Assembly: GCA_016700415.1 (NCBI GenBank)
Contig: CP065018.1
Coordinates: 3,292,001 to 3,356,000, forward strand
Source of the DNA: Flavobacteriales bacterium
GTDB taxonomy: Bacteria; Bacteroidota; Bacteroidia; Flavobacteriales_F; PHOS-HE28
Reading direction: 5' to 3'
Length of the DNA stretch: 64,000 bases
Made by a program: the position numbers and the translations under genes. This document shows positions 59,198 to 64,000 of the stretch, piece after piece. A model generated the notes under the pieces. The model searched no databases. It saw only the letters and a list, made by a program, of their open reading frames with translations, and was not told the origin of the DNA. The number at the start of each line of letters is the position of its first letter. Position 1 is the stretch's first letter.

Positions 59198-60667
59198 TTG
59201 CATTGGATCGACGCCAGCATCCTCATCGTTTACATGATCGCCCTTGTGGCGATCGGTGTGTACTTCATGCGGAAGAACACGGACCAGGAGGATTACTTCG
59301 TCGGCGGCCGGGGGATGGGCCATTGGCACATCGGGCTTAGCGTGGTGGCCACCGACGTTGGCGGCGGCTTCTCCATCGGCCTCGGCGGACTTGGATTCGT
59401 TATGGGCCTTTCCGGCGCTTGGATGCTTTTCACTGGACTGGTCGGGGCTTGGCTTGCGGCGGTGTTCCTGATCCCGCGCGTGTACGACCTTGCCCGGCGC
59501 GAGAAGTTCCTCACTTTCCCGCAGCTCATCGGGCACCACTACAACGGCCGGGCCGCGTTCGTTGCCGGCATCATCTGCGCTATCGGCTACTTGGGCTTTA
59601 CCAGCTCGCAGCTGCTGGCGGGGGCGAAGCTGGCCTCCTCCGCCTTTGTCGGCCTGGACATGGGCACGGCGCTGTTGATCATGGGCGCCATCATCGTAGG
59701 CTACACGGTGATGGGCGGCATGAAGGCAGTAGTCTACACGGACACGGTGCAATGGATCGTGCTCATCGCCGGGCTTTCCTTGGTGGGCTTGCCGATGGCG
59801 TGGTATGCCGTGGGCGGTTGGGAAGGCATCCATGCCTCGGTGACGCCGGAGCAGCTTTCACTGACCAACGTGGGGCCGGTAACGCTCATCAATTGGATGG
59901 TCACCATCGTGCCGATCTGGTTCGTGGGGATGACGCTCTACCAACGGATCTATGCCAGTCGCAGCGAGCGATCCGCCAAGAAAGCGTGGTACATCGCGGG
60001 CTTCCTGGAGTGGCCGCTGATGGCCTTCATGGGCGTTGCGCTCGGCTTGCTGGGCCGTGTGGCCGCTGATCAAGGGCTGCTGGTGCACCTGATAGGCGGC
60101 GATGTCAACACCATGGACCCCGAGCTGGGCCTGCCCCTCTTGCTGCGCGCGGTGCTGCCCGTAGGATTCCTCGGTCTCGTGCTCGCGGCCTACTTCTCCG
60201 CCATTCTCAGCACAGCGGACAGCTGCTTGATGGCCGCCAGCGGGAACGTGCTCACCGACATCGTGGGCCGCTTGCGGAAGAAGGAGCAAACCACCGAACA
60301 AGTGCTGAGGTTCTCGCAAGTGCTCACGCTGGCCTTGGGCATTTTGGCCATGGTGATCGCAGCGAACATGGAGAACGTGCTGAGCCTGATGCTTGCCTCA
60401 TACGCCTTCATGGTGAGCGGTTTGTTGGTGCCGTTACTCGCCGCCGTCTTCCTTGGGAAACGGAATGCCAACGCGGCTTTGGCAGCCATGATCGGCGGTG
60501 GCCTCACCACCATTCTGCTCGGCAACCTGCCGATCGACCTTCCGCTGGGGCTCGACCCTAACGTTTTTGGGATCACCACTTCCGCGATCCTCTTTTTCAT
60601 CACCGACCGCCTGTTCCCCGCCAGTACCTTGCAGGCTGTCCCGACACCTCTTCGCAATGAACATTGA
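59198..60667 (+). CDS. Sodium:solute symporter (SLC5 family)
   Basis: The 489-residue inner-membrane protein has about 13 helices in the LeuT-like fold. The start is TTG 59198 (HWIDASILIVYMIALVAIGVYF). The family motif is GGRGMGHWHIGLSVVATDVGGGFSIGLGG, followed by GGMKAVVYTDTVQWIVL and the AAYFSAILSTADSCLMAASGNVLTDI segment typical of SLC5 sodium sites. The substrate is unknown (proline, pantothenate and sugars are all carried by relatives). Its end overlaps the GNAT gene by 11 bases. Confidence 0.9.
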   Translation: MHWIDASILIVYMIALVAIGVYFMRKNTDQEDYFVGGRGMGHWHIGLSVVATDVGGGFSIGLGGLGFVMGLSGAWMLFTGLVGAWLAAVFLIPRVYDLARREKFLTFPQLIGHHYNGRAAFVAGIICAIGYLGFTSSQLLAGAKLASSAFVGLDMGTALLIMGAIIVGYTVMGGMKAVVYTDTVQWIVLIAGLSLVGLPMAWYAVGGWEGIHASVTPEQLSLTNVGPVTLINWMVTIVPIWFVGMTLYQRIYASRSERSAKKAWYIAGFLEWPLMAFMGVALGLLGRVAADQGLLVHLIGGDVNTMDPELGLPLLLRAVLPVGFLGLVLAAYFSAILSTADSCLMAASGNVLTDIVGRLRKKEQTTEQVLRFSQVLTLALGILAMVIAANMENVLSLMLASYAFMVSGLLVPLLAAVFLGKRNANAALAAMIGGGLTTILLGNLPIDLPLGLDPNVFGITTSAILFFITDRLFPASTLQAVPTPLRNEH

Positions 60668-61088
60668 ACTCCACACCCCGGAGAAACCGGCCGACGAGGC
60701 CACGCTCAAGGACATTTCTTCTTTTCTGGTGAAGCATTTGGAGCGCTTCGGCGACCCTGAGGAGCACATCCGCATGGCCATGACTTATTCCCTCGACCCC
60801 GTACGCGGCGGCTTCGTGGTGGTCGGCCGGGATGAAGGCCAGATCATCGGCGCGGTGGTGGTGAACGACACGAAGATGGGCGGATACATCCCGCAGAACA
60901 TCCTGGTCTACATCGCTGTGGATGCTTCACAACGCGGCAAGGGCATCGGCCGGAAGTTGATGCAGGCGGCCATCGACAAGGCTACCGGCGGCATCGCGCT
61001 GCACGTGGAGCCGGACAATCCCGCCAAAAAGCTGTACGAATCGCTCGGCTTCACCAATAAGTACCTTGAAATGCGCCTGCAGCAATGA
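60657..61088 (+). CDS. GNAT-family N-acetyltransferase
   Basis: The 143-residue enzyme starts at ATG 60657, 11 bases inside the end of the symporter gene. The acetyl-CoA binding motif A is VDASQRGKGIGRKLMQAAI (Q/RxxGxG/A), followed by the motif B strand LHVEPDNPAKKLYESLGF with the conserved Tyr. The acceptor cannot be told. Its stop overlaps the start of the amidohydrolase (ATGA), so the pair is coupled, which suggests a shared substrate such as an N-acylated amino acid (inference). Confidence 0.88.
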   Translation: MNIELHTPEKPADEATLKDISSFLVKHLERFGDPEEHIRMAMTYSLDPVRGGFVVVGRDEGQIIGAVVVNDTKMGGYIPQNILVYIAVDASQRGKGIGRKLMQAAIDKATGGIALHVEPDNPAKKLYESLGFTNKYLEMRLQQ

Positions 61089-62223
61089 GCACCGCCATCG
61101 ACCTCAAAGCCTTCCGCCGCGACCTGCACGCGCACCCGGAAATTTCCGGTGAAGAGAAGGAGACAGCCAAGCGTGTACTCGCCGTGCTGAATACCCTGAA
61201 ACCGGACGCACTGCTGACGGAAGTGGGCGGCACGGGCATCCTGGCCACGTTCGGTACGGACGAAAAGGTCCGCAGGTGATGGTGCGCTGTGAGCTGGACG
61301 CCTTACCGATCCAGGAGGTGAACACCTTCGGACACAAGTCCGTGAACAAAGGCGTATCGCACAAGTGCGGGCACGACGGGCATGCGACGATCTTGACCGG
61401 GCTGGCAGAAAAACTTGCTGCGAAAAGGCCGGCAAAAGGACGTGTCCACTTACTCTATCAACCTGCGGAAGAGAACGGCGCCGGTGCCGCTGCCGTGCTG
61501 AAGGACCCGCGCATGCAGGACAAGCACTTCGACCTCGTGCTCGCGCTGCACAACCTACCGGGCTACAAGCTGGGCAGCACCGTGGTGCGCAAAGGGGCAT
61601 TCACCGCCAGCGTAAGCAGCATGGTGATCGCTTTGGAAGGCCGCACGTCCCATGCCGCTGAGCCGGAGCATGGCAACAATCCTGCACTGGCTGTGGCCGA
61701 GATCCTTACCGGCGCGCTCGCACTGCAACACAACGTGCCCACGGAGGACGGCCTGCGCGTGGTCACGGTGGTGCATGTCAACCTCGGCACCAAGGACTAT
61801 GGGATCTCCGCCGGAAGCGCCGAGGTACACCTCACCGTCCGCTGCTGGACCGACGCCGAACTGAAGAAGCTCGAACAGGACATCGAGGACCTTTCCCGTC
61901 AGGTGGCGAAGAAGCACAAGCTGGGCGTGGACATCAGCTATTGCTTCACGTTCAAGGCCAACCAGAATGATGATGCCGCCGCAGACCTGGTGAAGGCAGC
62001 GGTCAACTCCACCGGCCATGAATTGATCGGTCGCGACCACCCGTTCAAATGGGGCGAGGACTTCGGGCTGTTCACCGCGAAATACAAAGGCTGCATGTTC
62101 GGCTTGGGCTCCGGAGAGGACATGCCCGCGCTGCACAACCCGGACTACGATTTTCCCGACGAGCTGACCCCGCACGGGGTTGAACTCTTCGAAACGGCGG
62201 TGCGTTCCTTCCTGAAGGGCTGA
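61085..62223 (+). pseudogene. M20-family amidohydrolase, frameshifted
   Basis: This hippurate/IAA-amino-acid-hydrolase-like zinc amidohydrolase starts at ATG 61085 (FRRDLHAHPEISGEEKET) and runs 64 residues to a TGA at 61277-61279. The rest continues in another frame: MVRCELDALPIQE, the metal motif HKCGHDGHATILTG, YQPAEENGAGAAAVL and a C-terminal NPDYDFPDELTPHG. One extra A in the run AAAA at 61263-61266 gives a single protein of about 379 residues. An in-frame GTG at 61276 overlapping the TGA could allow reinitiation of the larger part. This is either a genuine frameshift or a homopolymer error. Confidence 0.85.
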
Positions 62224-63383
62224 TGTTCAACGTTTCCACCATAGAGCTCAGTGCAGAGGCGCTACGGAATAACTTGGCGTTCATCCGCAAGGTCATAGGA
62301 CCCGGCACGAAACTGTGCAGCGTGGTGAAGGGCAACGCTTACGGCCATGGCATCGGTACGTTCACGGCCATGGCCCAACGCTTGGGCGCGGAAATGTTCG
62401 CGGTGTATTCCGCTTCGGAAGCCTACGAGCTGAAGAAGCACTTGACGAACGGTGCGGAGATCTACATCATGGGCGACGCGGACGGCAATGCGCTGGACTG
62501 GGCCGTGGAGCATGACATTGCCTTCAATGTCTTTGAGTCGAACCGGCTTTCACAGGCTATTCATTCCGCCAAAGCACAAGGCAAAAGCGCCCGGATACAC
62601 ATCGAAATAGAGACCGGCATGCACCGTACCGGCTTCACCGTCGGCGATCTTCCCGCCGTGCTGGAGCGGTGCCGCAGCCATTCGGACGCGATCGAGATCA
62701 AGGGTATCTGCTCGCATTTGGCGGGCGCGGAAAGCCAAGCCAACCGCTTGCGTATCGATGCCCAGAAGGCCCGGTTCCGCGAAGCGATCGCCATCGCTGA
62801 GCTGCACGGACAGTCAATCGGGCTTCGCCACTTGGCCTGCTCGGCGGCCATCCTCAATGAGCCGGACACTTTGTATGACATGGCCCGCGTGGGCATTCTG
62901 CACTATGGCTTCTGGCCGAACAAAGAGACATGGGACCGCTACTCCAAAGCGCATGGCTTCACCGAAGACCCGCTGATGCGCGTGATCCGTTGGTGGAGCC
63001 GGGTGATGTCCGTGTCCACCGTGCCCGCTGGCGGCTTCGTGGGCTACGGGAACGATTTCCAGGCACAGAAGGAAACGCGCATCGCGACCATCCCCATGGG
63101 CTATGCCTACGGCTATTCGCGCAGTCTCAGCAACACCGGCCATGTATTGATCCGCGGCAGGAAGGCGCCCGTGCGCGGCATCGTGAACATGAACTGCATC
63201 ACCGTGGACGTCACCGGCATCGAGGGCGTGGAGAAGGGCGATGAGGCCGTGCTGATCGGCACACAGGACGGCAACAGCATCAGCGTCGCCTCCTTCGGCG
63301 ATCTCAGCGACCAGTTGAACTATGAACTGTTGACCCGGCTTCCTCACTCCATCCCGCGCGTGGTGGTGGAAAAACACCTTTGA
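62223..63383 (+). CDS. alr: Alanine racemase
   Basis: The PLP enzyme interconverts L- and D-alanine for peptidoglycan. The 386-residue fold-type III protein has the PLP lysine K36 in VVKGNAYGHG, the family motif; HIEIETGMHRTGF, a GFVGYGNDF segment holding the catalytic-base Tyr region, and the C-terminal GIVNMNCITVDVTG are all present. It starts one base inside the preceding stop (TGATG), so it is coupled to the amidohydrolase. It is followed two bases later by another racemase-fold gene. Confidence 0.95.
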   Translation: MFNVSTIELSAEALRNNLAFIRKVIGPGTKLCSVVKGNAYGHGIGTFTAMAQRLGAEMFAVYSASEAYELKKHLTNGAEIYIMGDADGNALDWAVEHDIAFNVFESNRLSQAIHSAKAQGKSARIHIEIETGMHRTGFTVGDLPAVLERCRSHSDAIEIKGICSHLAGAESQANRLRIDAQKARFREAIAIAELHGQSIGLRHLACSAAILNEPDTLYDMARVGILHYGFWPNKETWDRYSKAHGFTEDPLMRVIRWWSRVMSVSTVPAGGFVGYGNDFQAQKETRIATIPMGYAYGYSRSLSNTGHVLIRGRKAPVRGIVNMNCITVDVTGIEGVEKGDEAVLIGTQDGNSISVASFGDLSDQLNYELLTRLPHSIPRVVVEKHL

Positions 63384-63385
63384 AT

Positions 63386-64000
63386 ATGGCCTTCCTCGAA
63401 CTCTATCGCGACAAGCTCCGGCACAACCACCGCTTCCTGTCCAAGCTCTTCAAGGAGAACGGTATTGAATGGGGTATTGTCACCAAGCTGCTCTGCGGCA
63501 ACGAAACGTTCATCAAAGAAGTGGTGGCACTGGGCGAGAACGAGTTCCATGATACGCGCATCAGCAACCTGCGCATGGTGAAAAAACTCGCGCCAAATTC
63601 GCAGACCGTCTACATCAAACCGCCCGCCAAGCGCGGCATTCCCAACCTCGTGCGCTTCGCCGACGTCAGCTTCAACAGCGACCTCTCCACCATCAAGGCG
63701 TTGAGCGCCGAGGCCGTGAAGCAGGGCCGCACCCACAAGGTGATCATCATGGTGGAGATGGGCGACCTCCGCGAAGGCGTGATGGGTGACAGCTTGGTGG
63801 ATTTTTACGCGCAGGTGTTCCAGCTTCCCAACATCGCCATCGTGGGCTTGGGCACCAACCTCAACTGCCTCAACGGCATCATGCCCACGCAGGACAAGCT
63901 GATCCAGCTTGGCCTGTACAAGCAGCTCATCGAGACGAAGTTCAACAAGAAGATCCCTTGGATCACCGGCGGTACCAGCGTCACCATACCGTTGCTGTTG
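63386..64000 (+). CDS. Alanine/ornithine racemase family PLP enzyme, 3' end outside window
   Basis: The frame is open from ATG 63386 (MAFLELYRDKLRHNHRFLSK) to the window end, 205 residues. The probable PLP lysine is K34 in IVTKLLCGNE, and the segment VEMGDLREG is the hallmark of the ornithine/alanine racemase (Orr, YhfX-like) branch of fold-type III enzymes, distinct from the Alr just upstream. The two-base gap to alr indicates an operon. Substrate may be ornithine, lysine or alanine; it cannot be resolved without the C terminus. Confidence 0.85.
   Translation, partial: MAFLELYRDKLRHNHRFLSKLFKENGIEWGIVTKLLCGNETFIKEVVALGENEFHDTRISNLRMVKKLAPNSQTVYIKPPAKRGIPNLVRFADVSFNSDLSTIKALSAEAVKQGRTHKVIIMVEMGDLREGVMGDSLVDFYAQVFQLPNIAIVGLGTNLNCLNGIMPTQDKLIQLGLYKQLIETKFNKKIPWITGGTSVTIPLLL

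Overview
The window is chromosomal DNA from a GC-rich member of the Bacteroidota, most likely a Flavobacteriales-type lineage with unusually high GC (clearly above half by eye; not computed). The evidence is a type IX secretion sorting domain, gliding genes gldD and gldE, a BatA-domain protein, a 31-residue COX24-type basic protein, yeast-type COX15 heme A synthase, ATP-type PEP carboxykinase, and repeated upstream motifs of the form TAnnTTTG, the -7 element of the Bacteroidota sigma factor. Nearly all of it is ordinary housekeeping DNA: about 60 genes, two tRNAs, no rRNA, no CRISPR, no phage and no transposase.

Layout. 1-5.2 kb: the 3' part of mutS, then a YfhO-like membrane protein. 5.2-6.6 kb: tRNA-Gly with a duplicated 3' end, a repeat-filled gap, then tRNA-Leu directly in front of gluQ. 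6.7-9.7 kb: a Fic protein with altered key residues, a lipoprotein and an outer-membrane protein. 9.8-14.6 kb: DUF423, pckA, an S41-like protein coupled to a BtuF/FepB-like lipoprotein. 14.5-21.6 kb (minus strand): Mpo1-like, DinB-like, a YdcF-like/TPR pair, a GT-C-like protein, miaA, an IS1096-passenger-like protein and cca. 21.7-25.3 kb: yeast-type cytosine deaminase, a heptosyltransferase-like GT9, a propeller lipoprotein and dapD. 25.5-30.4 kb: ruvX, def with two coupled genes, an HMA lipoprotein, an EamA transporter and a GT2. 30.6-40.2 kb: GT39, a Cys/Met PLP enzyme, an amino-acid permease, a BatA-domain protein coupled to a dihydroorotase-like protein, and ctaA. 40.1-48.6 kb: gldD, gldE, ssb, a T9SS-secreted protein and a frameshifted mutY on the minus strand, facing HU, TPR, COX24-like, rng and recX. 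48.7-64 kb: prfB, arsC-like, fumC, gcvP, an mlaF/mlaE pair, SprT-like, manC, a sodium:solute symporter, GNAT, a frameshifted M20 amidohydrolase, alr and the start of an ornithine/alanine racemase-family gene.

The least ordinary feature lies between the genes. Many gaps are filled with degenerate short tandem repeats, mostly of period 7 (at least five sequence families), with some of period 8 to 10. Several are arranged as inverted pairs around 20-235 bp of interior. A precisely 32-bp unit, TA(GTTGTCA)x4GG in idealised form, occurs seven times, once interrupted by a 15-bp palindrome. In two places its first three bases are the stop codon of the upstream gene. Repeat or palindrome modules also lie in frame inside a GT9 glycosyltransferase, inside a GT39 glycosyltransferase, at the start of GldD and at the end of Cca.

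Two genes, mutY and the M20 amidohydrolase, each look broken by one missing base in a short homopolymer. This may be real or may be residual sequencing error.
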